A stretch of 64,000 nt of DNA from Phorcus lineatus (taxonomy: Eukaryota > Mollusca > Gastropoda > Trochida > Trochidae), in contig OV121081.1 of the NCBI GenBank assembly GCA_921293015.1, forward strand, positions 372,001 through 436,000. The letters run 5' to 3'. The translations under genes were made by a program, and so were the position numbers. Positions within the stretch are counted from its first letter, which is position 1. Every line of letters begins with the position of its first letter. Under the pieces are notes generated by a model. The model ran no database searches, was not told the DNA's origin, and was given only the letters and a program-made list of their open reading frames with translations. Shown here in pieces: positions 10,352 through 22,300 of the stretch.

Positions 10352-13300
10352 ATGGCGGTTGATTCGCAGTCCCTGAGAGAAGAAGGCAATAAACACTTCA
10401 AAGAAGGAAATATTGACAAGGCTTTGGAATGCTACACACAAGCCATGGAGATTGGAGATCTGAAAGAGACAGAGAAGGCCATTTTGCACAAAAACAGGGC
10501 AGCCTGCTTTTTGAAACAGGAACAATATGAGGAAGTTGTCAGCGAAGCAACGAAATGTATGTGAAATTTTGTCATTAACAATTGTGAGAATTGACACATT
10601 TTGATGAAATAGAGATGCAATTATGCATATTTTGTGAACAACATGCCAGTTATGTTGTTTTTAGATATATATTTTTTTTAATTTGTTAATTTTATGAATA
10701 TTAACTTTTGGCCATTTAAAATCAAGGACTTTATTCATGAAGTAATGTCTTATGTGCACTTTATGAAAGCTTTCTTGACCTGTTGATGAAAGCATTATTT
10801 CTGATGTGCATAGAATATAATGAGTCCTTGATATGGCATCATGTTATTATGAAATTATGGCAGCTTATCAAAAATTTACTCTTATCAAAGGTCAAGTATT
10901 GTATCATGTCTACCATTACAGTGTCACGTCACCCTCAGTTTGTAGAAATTTCATATGATCAATGTTATTCAAACTTTGGCAACTGATTGTTTTTCCACTT
11001 TTCCAGCTCTGGAAATTGCGCCAAATGACCCAAAGGCTCTCTTCAGACGATGTCAAGCATATGAAAAAATGGACAAGCTTGATGAAGCATTCAAGGATGT
11101 AGCGATCATTATGAAAGTTGACCCAAAAAACACTGCTGTGCTGCCAGTCTTTAAACGTCTAAATCCAATTATGCAGGAGAGGGTATGTTAATGGAAATAT
11201 TTGTGGGAATATTTGAAAATAATTTTCACGCCACTAGAAATACTATTATAATTAATAACACTATATTCTTTTTTTTTTCAAGAAGCCACTGTTCATTTAA
11301 TCATTATGGCAAATTTGTATTCTTTTACAGTCAAAGAAGCAGAATAGTACAATGTCGAAAGTATCCCAGATGTTCAACTTTGCCTTTGACACGTCCGTTG
11401 AGCTAGACAAGAGAAAACAGGTCAGTCTAAAACAAGGCGGGACAATGTTTTTTTTATATAGTTTCATTGTCATGTGATTCAAAAGGATTTTGTATATCAA
11501 TTACTTATTTTCTTTTTAAATATACATTGTAGTTTTCACCGTGTAGTATTTCAAATGTATGACTGACCAGGATTTTAAAGTAAATGTATAATGCCATTAC
11601 AGATAATTATCATGTGCTCTGTTGCAGGCGTTAAACAATCTGATAGTGCTAGCACGGGAGGATGCAGGGGCGGAGCTCATCTGCCGAGAGAACGGTATTA
11701 TGAAGCTGAAGTCCGTTTTGGAAGAGTCGGACACGGAGCTGGTGCAGTCAGCAGTCAGAACTCTCTCGCTCCTCAGCAAGGAAAATAAACTGCGGGTAGG
11801 TAGAAACTGAGATGTGGGACAGATGACAGTTAGGCTGGATCAGGGAGAGGGTGAGAGTTGGGGAGAAGATGACCAGGGATTGTGGAGGTATTAGTTATGA
11901 AGAGAAGTTGGTCTAGTAATAGGGGTAGGCTCTATGATTAAAATCTTCTGTATTTTAAGGGATTGAGCGGTTTAGAATATCGCCTCTCATTAATACAATA
12001 TCATTTGGTGTTTTACATTCCAAATGTTCTAATGACATCCTGAATGAATGCAAAGTGTTGAAACTAGTGGTGTAACGATTTATCGATAGTATCGATGTTT
12101 GCATCGTCTACTACGCGATACGAGTGCATCAATACGAAATATGTTTAGACAATATATCAGGATATTTATATTGTGAGGGTCCACAATACATCGATGTATC
12201 GCCATAAGACACAATATATCCCGATACTGTTAACATAATTTGTTTCAAACAAATAACTAAAAAAGAAAAAAGGTTTTTCTACTATTTCAGAGATAACAGT
12301 GATTAGAACAGAAACAGAAAGAGAAATTATTTGATATTTCTGTTATTTTATATGTAATTTCACAGTCTCTCTAAATTTGTGATGTCCCTTCATGTAATAT
12401 ATATGACAAGTTGATATCTAAGAAATAACATAACTGTTCTATGTCCTATCTGTAGTCCTTTCATAAACTGTAGAGAATCGGGATACGTATAGTGTCGCAA
12501 CCACTGTATCGTGATGATAATCGTCTCGCAGGTTCCTAGGCAATAATTCCATGATATATCGTCTCGCCTAATAAAACTAGAATCGAGATATATCGTCTCG
12601 CCACTAAGGCCAGGATACACAGGTCTAGTTGAAACTTGTATTCTTGTTGATTTTAATTAGAATCAGGAGTAAGAAAAATAGACCATAAAAATATATAATT
12701 TATAAATATGTCATAGGTAAAGTCTAAGAGATGGTACATATATAAAAAATATGAATCTGCAGATCTTAATGTTCATTTATGAGTGGTTTGATGAATCTTA
12801 ATATTTTTCAGTCCAAAGCAATTGTGGACATCATTTCGGTCCCGAAGCTGCTACGGATCCTTGGCTCACCAGTGGATAAGATTTCAGACTCTGCCGCCAT
12901 GTTGGTTGCTAATGTAATCACATACTTGACTGGGGTTGATCGGTACCGCGAGGCTGTCAAGAAGTATGAAGCTGATAAGAAGAAAGGGGAACGTGTACGC
13001 TACCCAGAGTTCAAAGTTGGTATGTAGCCGAGAGTTCAAAAGTTTTTTTATTTTAGTAAATGAGTTATATATCCAAGTGAGATAACATTGAGAATTTATC
13101 ATACTGTATCAGGATCATCAAACTAACAGGGAGACTAAATTTATCAGTTTAGAACCAAACAATTTATCCTGTCAAGATAAGTTGGCTCATGTTTATTCAT
13201 GTGCAGTTACTGATTTGCAGAGTAATTATGATTAAATTGCTCATGAGTGTCTATTTATCTGGCTATGTTCTGCAGTCAAGCATATTCTGTTATGAAGTAT

Positions 13301-16300
13301 GTTCTGCAGTCAAGCATATTCTGTTATGAAGCATGTTCTGCAGTCAAGCATATTCTGTTATGAAGCATGTTCTGCAGTCAAGCATATTCTGTTATGAAGC
13401 ATGTCCTGTAATGAAGCATGTCCTCCAGTGAAGCATAGTCTGTAATGTAGTCTGGAATGAAGCATGTTTTACAGTACAGCATAATCTGTAGTGAAGCATG
13501 TTCTACAGTACAGCATGGTCGTAATGAAGCATGTTCTACAGTACAGCATAATCTGTAGTGAAGCATGTTCTACAGTAAAGCATAATCTTTAACGAAGCAT
13601 GTTCTACAGTAAAGCATAATCTGTAGTGAAGCATGTTATACAGTACAGCATGGTCGTAATGAAGCATGTTCTACACTAAAGCATAATCTGTAGTGAAGCA
13701 TGTTATACACTAAAGCATAATCTGTAGTGAAGCATGTTCTACACTAAAGCATAATCTGTAGTGAAGCATGTTCTACAGTAAAGCATAATCTGTAGTGAAG
13801 CATGTTCTACATTAAAGCATAATCTGTAGTGAAGCATTTTCTACAGTAAAGCATAATCTGTAGTGAAGCATGTTCTACACTAAAGCATAATCTGTAGTGA
13901 AGCATGTTCTACACTAAAGCATAATCTGTAGTGAAGCATGTTCTACAGTACAGCATAATCTGTAGTGAAGCATGTTCTACAGTAAAGCATAATCTGTAGT
14001 GAAGCATGTTCTACACTAAAGCATAATCTGTAGTGAAGCATTTTCTACAGTAAAGCATAATCTGTAGTGAAGCATTTTCTACAGTACAGCATGGTCGTAA
14101 TGAAGCATGTTCTACACTAAAGCATAATCTGTAGTGAAGCATGTTCTACAGTAAAGCATAATCTGTAGTGAAGCATGTTCTACATTAAAGCATAATCTGT
14201 AGTGAAGCATTTTCTACAGTAAAGCATAATCTGTAGTGAAGCATGTTCTACACTAAAGCATAATCTGTAGTGAAGCATGTTCTACACTAAAGCATAATCT
14301 GTAGTGAAGCATGTTCTACAGTACAGCATAATCTGTAGTGAAGCATGTTCTACAGTAAAGCATAATCTGTAGTGAAGCATGTTCTACACTAAAGCATAAT
14401 CTGTAGTGAAGCATTTTCTACAGTAAAGCATAATCTGTAGTGAAGCATTTTCTACACTAAAGCATAATCTGTAGTGAAGCATGTTCTACATTAAAGCATA
14501 ATCTGTACTGAAGCATGTTCTACAGTAAAGCATAATCTGTAGTGAAGCATGTTCTACACTAAAGCATAATCTGTAGTGAAGCATGTTCTACAGTACAGCA
14601 TAATCTGTAGTGAAGCATGTTCTACAGTAAAGCATAATCTGTAGTAAAGCATGTTCTACACTAAAGCATAATCTGTAGTGAAGCATTTTCTACAGTAAAG
14701 CATAATCTGTAGTGAAGCATGTTCTACAGTACAGCATGGTCGTAATGAAGCATGTTCTACACTAAAGCATAATCTGTAGTGAAGCATTTTCTACAGTAAA
14801 GCATAATCTGTAGTGAAGCATGTTCTACAGTACAGCATGGTCGTAATGAAGCATGTTCTACAGTAAAGCATAATCTTTAATGAAGCATGTTCTACAGTAA
14901 AGCATAATCTGTAGTGAAGCATGTTATACAGTAAAGCATAATCTGTAGTGAAGCATGTTCTACAGTAAAGCATAATCTGTAGTGAAGCATGTTCTACACT
15001 AAAGCATAATCTGTAGTGAAGCATTTTCTACAGTAAAGCATAATCTGTAGTGAAGCATGTTCTACAGTACAGCATGGTCGTAATGAAGCATGTTCTACAG
15101 TAAAGCATAATCCATAATGAAGCATGTTCTACACTAAAGCATAATCTGTAGTGAAGCATGTTCTACACTAAAGCATAATCTTTAATGAAGCATGTTCTAC
15201 ACTAAAGCATAATCTGTAGTGAAGCATGTTCTACAGTACAGCATGGTCGTAATGAAGCATGTTCTACAGTAAAGCATAATCCATAATGATGCATGTTCTA
15301 CAGTAAAGCATAATCCATAATGAAGCATGTTCTACAGTAAAGCATAATCCATAATGAAGCATGTTCTACAGTAAAGCATAATCCATAATGAAGCATGTTA
15401 TACAGTAAAGCATGGTCGTAATGAAGCATGTTCTACAGTAAAGCATAATCCATAATGAAGCATGTTCTACAGTAAAGCATAATCCATAATGAAGCATGTT
15501 ATACAGTAAAGCATGGTCGTAATGAAGCATGTTCTACAGTAAAGCATAATCCATAATGAAGCATGTTCTACACTAAAGCATAATCTGTAGTGAAGCATGT
15601 TATACAGTACAGCATGGTCGTAATGAAGCATGTTCTACAGTAAAGCATAATCCATAATGAAGCATGTTCTACACTAAAGCATAATCTGTAGTGAAGCATG
15701 TTATACAGTACAGCATGGTCGTAATGAAGCATGTTCTACAGTAAAGCATAATCCATAATGAAGCATGTTATACACTAAAGCATAATCTGTAGTGAAGCAT
15801 GTTATACAGTAAAGCATAGTCTGTAATGAAGCATGTTATACAGTACAGCATGGTCGTAATGAAGCATGTTCTACAGTTGTATGTTTGTTGTTTTGTTCAG
15901 CGGAGGAGGATGAGAAGTTTGTGGACCAGGTGTTCATTCTCCTCATCAACATGGTCCAGAACGGGAAGGTGTCAGCAGTCGGTCGAGACAACGCCATTGA
16001 GTTGCTCATCAAACATGTGACGTGGAAGGAGGGCGTCAACTGGACCAGCAAGTTTCTCGATCATGAAGGTAGGTTGCACAATGCATCTGTCACATGGAAA
16101 CTGCTTTTGCATATAAAAACACTCAGCTGAAGAGTCATTCAGTATTCCATGATAGCAAAAAAATATGTTTGCACATAAATTCATATCTTTATGTATTATT
16201 ATCTGTCTGAATAAAGATGCCTTATACTTAAATCAGTTTTCTTTTGCAACTGAAATTTGCAACCCCTGACCCCTGACCTTTGACCTTTGCACAGGTGTTG

Positions 16301-19300
16301 AAGCCCTACTGACAGTAGCCTGTACACTCAAGGAACACAAGACACTTGCAGTCACAGAAAACTCACGCATGCATGCATCGGTGGCGCTCTCCAAGATATA
16401 CGATGATTTATGTAGTGACAAACTTAGAGACAAGTTCAAGGCCAAATGCCAGGAATTCTTCAGGTAAACTCATGATGTCATACAGTTCTTTGGTAAATTC
16501 CACTCTGATATATTGGTATTAGGTATATTGGCCATTCTCCTACAGTGAACATACAGGTCTCAATGTTTAATGTTGCTAACATGTACAAGTAACAGTGCTA
16601 CAAGCACTTCACACTCACTGTGTGCTGTACCAAGTTATCAGCTTGTGCGGTCTGCTGTTGCAGTGAACTGTTTGCAGAGGAGGATATGGAGTCCAAGATC
16701 GAAGCAGTCGAGGGAATCTCCACTCTGCTGCAGGTGAGGGGGACATTCCAAGCTGTTTCTGTATTGTTTATTACAATATTGTTTCTTACAAAATATATTG
16801 TTTTCATGTACTGTTGTTTCAAAGGGCGAGATTTTAACTTTATATGTGAATTCCAGGGTCCTTTTGACGTGGGAAATCTGATCCTGGGTACAAGTGGAGT
16901 GACGCAGATCATGTTTGCGCTTGCCAGCAGCGAAAACAAGCTACACCAGGTGAGGGGCTTCATCGGCCAGGCAGTATTTTAGACTTCAGTCCAAATACTT
17001 TCACGTACATATATTTTGTAAAAACAATACTAAAATGAATACATATTTAGCTATTAGAATCCCGCTGTAATTCATTTCACAATCACTTCTATCATAATAA
17101 GTTTGTTTAAATTTCTCTATCAAATTTGTTGATAAATCTGCACACTCAAATACTTTTTTTTAAAAACATATTTATGAACTATTTTATATTGACATTTTGC
17201 TGGCTGCATGTTATGCTTGATGAGGACCAAATACAATGTACAAAATGTTTGTATGTACGCGTTTAGTAAAGACCCAATTTACAATGAACACATTGTTTGC
17301 TAGCGAGTGGCAGTGGAAGCAATAGTGAACTCAGCCTCCAAGAAGGAGCGATGTTCTGGCCTGCTCAAAGATGCGGTGCCCATCCTCAAGAACTTGTATC
17401 AGTCATCTGACGACCACATTCAAGTTCGAGCCCTCGTGGTAAAATGTCTTACAGTTTTTTTTTAGCATTTCATTTTTGTGAGACCTTTCGGTTTTTCTGA
17501 ACTCGGTCACTAATGAGGTCGTTTTATTGATTCTGGCTACTGTTAATGATTTTTAAAGCCTCTGTTATTTGAGAGATGGTTCAATGTGTAAATTGTACAA
17601 GAAAAACCTTTTGATACTTCATTATAAATAGCTATAATATATACCACGTAGGCAATGACTTATTTTGTGGCAAACAAGTCTTCAACTGAAGCAGTAAGAA
17701 ATGATATAGTACCTGCATAAAAGTTGTTGGTTTTTTTCAGGAGAATTTGATAACTGAATATTTTTACAATGAGCTGTGTTTACAGGGTTTGTGCAAACTG
17801 GGAAGTTTCCATGGTAGCGATGCTTCAGCTCGACCCATGGCTGACGGTTCTACTCTCTCCCTTGCTAAGTCTTGTCGCAGGTGAGAAACTGATCCAAGTT
17901 GTGATGACTCGACTTCCACTGTTGATTTCTCTCCCATTCATTTAGCAAGAAGTTGTTCAAAAACTTTATCATGAAATGATAAAGTTTTTATTTTGTTAGT
18001 TATGTACTATCAAGAAATGATTAATTATTTTCATTATCATTTGAAAAACTTGAAAAAGTGGAGCAAGTGTGTTCTTATTTCTCTGAGGAACTTTTAGCTT
18101 TCACCTTACATTGGTTGACTCTTGTATTGGCAAGTCCTCTGCAGGAAGTTTACTGTGTCTCATTTAGGGTTGGTCTTGACATGTACATGTGTATATTATG
18201 GTAAGATACTGGATTTGATTGGCTATTTACGCAGACAAGATATTAATATATTACCCATATGGGAAGATGGACAATGGTAATATTTTTCCTGTAAGTCACA
18301 CGGGAGTTACACATTTTCTTGGCATTTGATTGGTTGTTGTGAACCAATGAAAAAGAACGGAGTGCCGGGACTATTTCTTTCATCTTTTAAACTTGTTCCG
18401 ACTGGTAATTTGTTTACCCTTTGACAGAATTTTAACAATGTTTATTTATTCCATGTAGTTGTCAATCGTCATTACTCAGATGTGCCGCCACAAACAACGT
18501 GAAATAAGCCTGCCCCATTGCACAAAAGCATAGAAATTAGCGATTATTGAATTAGTTCTTCATCACGTTAAGGTAACAGTCGCGAAGGAGCGCCTGTTTC
18601 CATTCTATCGTAATAACGTCATAGACACGGGCGGCTATGACGTCACAGTGTCACCGGTTACGTCATAAGTTCAGCCGTCTTGTAGTATTACTATAGGGCG
18701 TCGCTGACCTCTTCAAATCAACACAAAACTGTTAAATGTAATTACTTTGAATGACGATTATGAAAACAGGATTAAACGTTCAACAACAACTACATTACGC
18801 TATTATTTTGAAACTTTTTCACAAATTACAATTTAGCCGTGCGTAGGTAAGTGTGAAGCAAAATCACAGCACACGCGTATGAATTTGGAAATTCCCAACC
18901 CTTATCCTTTATAGAGGAACGATTATCTCTATCATATTCGAGTTTTAATATTTTAAAAAACATATATAGGTAATAGAAACAATAACCAACTCGTGATGGG
19001 AATGACAGATTATCTTTCCCTCGTTATATTAATTGTGTAATTCTCTCGCCAAGGCTCGAGAATTACGAAATTAATATAACTCGGGAAAGATAATTGTCAT
19101 TCCCCGTCACTCGTTAGTTATTGTCTATGTAGTTTGGTGCTGTTTGCTTGGTTACTCCAGTTCATGACTGACTCCGTTGTTATGGCAGGTTCCTTAGCAA
19201 CCCAGAGAAGGATGTTGATCTACGCAAGTGGGCGACGGAGGGGATGGCGTATCTCAGTCTCGACGCAGATGTCAAGGAGGAACTCATTGATGATGAAGTG

Positions 19301-22300
19301 GCTCTCAAGTCAATGTTTGAGATTGCCAAGGTATGTTTCAAGACTCATTTATATGAGGGGATAGATTGAAGTGCTGCTCCCATCAAAGTCATCTGTTTAA
19401 TTATCAATGGAGAATTACCAAATGATTCCATGATAACTAGATTCAATGCTCCAGTACAAAGACACATCTGCTCTGGCATGCTGGGAGCTTTCTGTGGAAC
19501 TGTAGACCATTGTACCGGAACATGAGGCCTGCTTATTGAGGACAATATCTTCCTAGTAATAGTAAAAGAATGCATCGGTGTTAGTGTACAGCTGTTTTGT
19601 TTACTATACATACTTATTCTTTAATATTTCAATTTGTGTACAACAAAAATTAATGTACAGATGAAGGATTTTTAACCAATACTCAAACTTGATACTTGAC
19701 ATTTTGTGTACCAGATCCAGGAGAAGAACATCATGTATGCGGCGGTCACCGTGATGGTCAATCTGACAAATAGCTATGACAAGCAAGACATCATGCCCGA
19801 ACTAATCGAGCTGGCCAAGTTCTCGAAACAACACGTCCCTGAGGAGCACGAGAAGGTTGGTTCTTTGTGAGACTTGCAGTTAGGATGTGATCATGGTACA
19901 ATTCTGTTAGGAATTTGTAGTAATAAGCTTTCATGTTTTATAGCACACATCTTTCTGAAAGGGTTTGACAGAAGATACTTTTGGAGATTTCCAGCAATAC
20001 AAACAATCTCTTATAAATAAAAACTATTCTGAATGTTTGTACCAGGACAAAATGGAATACATCAAGCAGCGAATCCAGAAGATTGCTAAGGCGGGAGCAG
20101 TGAACGCCCTGGTGGCGCTCTCCACAACAGAGAGCAAAAACACCAAGGAACAGATAGCTCGGTCAGTATATTACTTTTTACATAACTCTCCACTGACTTT
20201 ATTCTGTTTCAAGCATTCATTCAATAACAATCTTAAGTATCCATTTTAATTATTAATGTAAGTGCATGTTAATTATTAAGTAAATTATTAATATAAATCA
20301 GGATATTAATTTTTTGTCTGTATTTCTATGGAAGATTTAACGTTCTGAATTTGTCCTGTATGTTACAGAGTGTTCTTGAGTTTGGCGACCGAGGAAAATC
20401 TCCGTGGCCTCCTTGTACAGCAGGGTGGAGCCAAGGTAATCATAACAACGAATAACTTGGAAACTCTATGTTCTTGTTTATAAATACAACCTATTTCCAT
20501 GATCAAAATGAAGTGAGTGTGTTTTGCAGGTCTTGCGAGGATTTCTTTTTGTTACAGGCACTGTTGCCCCTCACACAAAATGGGACGGACGTCGGGGAAG
20601 TGTTGGCTGCCCACGCACTTGCTAAGATCGCTGTCACAATGAACCCTGAAGTTGCTTTCCCTGGTCAAAGGGTAAGTTCAAAGGTTGAATAAGGCAAGTC
20701 AGTAAAGTCAAGATGACAGATTTAGAAACTATTTTACTTACTTGACTAATTTAGCAAGCAATCTTAATCTTTGTCCTTTGCTGTCTGAAAGTCTTTGTCC
20801 TGGGTGTATAGAAGTATATCATATGCCTAACCCTAGCCCTGGGTGTATAGGAGTATATCATATGCCTAACCCTAGCCCTGGGTGTATAGAAGTATATCAT
20901 ATGCCTAACCCTAGCCCTGGGTGTATAGAAGTATATCATATGCCTAACCCTAGCCCTGGGTGTATATGAGTATATCATATGCCTAACCCTAGCCCTGGGT
21001 GTATAGAAGTATATCATATGCCTAACCCTAGCCCTGGGTGTATAGAAGTATATCATATGCCTAACCCTAGCCCTGGGTGTATAGAAGTATATTATATGCC
21101 TTACCCTAGCCCTGGGTGTATAGAAGTATATCATATGCCTAACCCTAGCCCTGGGTGTATAGAAGTATATCATATGCCTAACCCTAGCCCTGTGTGTACA
21201 TAAGTATATCATATGCCTAACCCTAGCCCTGGGTGTATAGAAGTATATCATATGCCTAACCCTAGCCCAGGGTGTATAGAAGTATATTATATGCCTAACC
21301 CTAGCCCTGTGTGTACATAAGTATATCATATGCCTAACCCTAGCCCTGGGTGTACAGAAGTATATCATATGCCTAATCCTAGCCCTGGGTGTATATGAGT
21401 ATATCATATGCCTAATCCTAGCCCTGTGTGTACATAAGTATATCATATGCCTAACCCTAGCCCTGGGTGTACATAAGTATATCATATGCCTAACCCTAGC
21501 CCTGGGTGTATAGAAGTATATTATATGCCTAACCCTAGCCCAGGGTGTACATAAGTATATCATATGCCTAACCCTAGCCCTGGGTGTATAGAAGTATATT
21601 ATATGCCTAACCCTAGCCCTGGGTGTATAGAAGTATATTATATGCCTAACCCTAGCCCTGGGTGTATAGAAGTATATCATATGCCTAACCCTAGCCCTGG
21701 GTGTATAGAAGTATATTATATGCCTAACCCTAGCCCTGGGTGTATAGAAGTATATCATATGCCTAACCCTAGCCCTGGGTGTATAGAAGTATATCATATG
21801 CCTAACCCTAGCCCTGGGTGTATAGAAGTATATTATATGCCTAACCCTAGCCCTGGGTGTATAGAAGTATATTATATGCCTAACCCTAGCCCTGGGTGTA
21901 TAGAAGTATATTATATGCCTAACCCTAGCCCTGGGTGTATATGAGTATATCATATGCCTAACCCTAGCCCTGGGTGTATAGAAGTATATCATATGCCTAA
22001 CCCTATGCAGTTGTACATCAGGGTATGCAGAATGTTCAAAACTGCATATTTGCTTCTATTAATGGTTTGTTTTTATAAATTGATGAAAGCTAAAAGTTAG
22101 AAATAGTAGTTTTGGTAATCACTTTATTGTAGATACTATGTTCATGTATATATTCATTTAACTTCAAACTCACCCTGATAGATGAAGCTCTCATTTTGTG
22201 TTGCAGATGTATGAGATTGTGCGACCATTGTTGTCACTCCTGGCCGTGGAGCGGTCATCTCTCCAGAACTTTGAGGCGCTCCTTGGACTCACCAATCTAG

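Noticed and set aside
16274-16286. Perfect DR1 nuclear-receptor site TGACCTTTGACCT
   Set aside because: It is part of a short 7-bp pyrimidine-rich repeat that forms the exon 7 acceptor tract of unc45, so chance is the simpler explanation.
20751-21992. 413-codon minus-strand ORF of a 13-residue repeat
   Set aside because: It is the shadow of the 39-bp satellite (39 is divisible by 3) and lies wholly inside unc45 intron 16 on the opposite strand.
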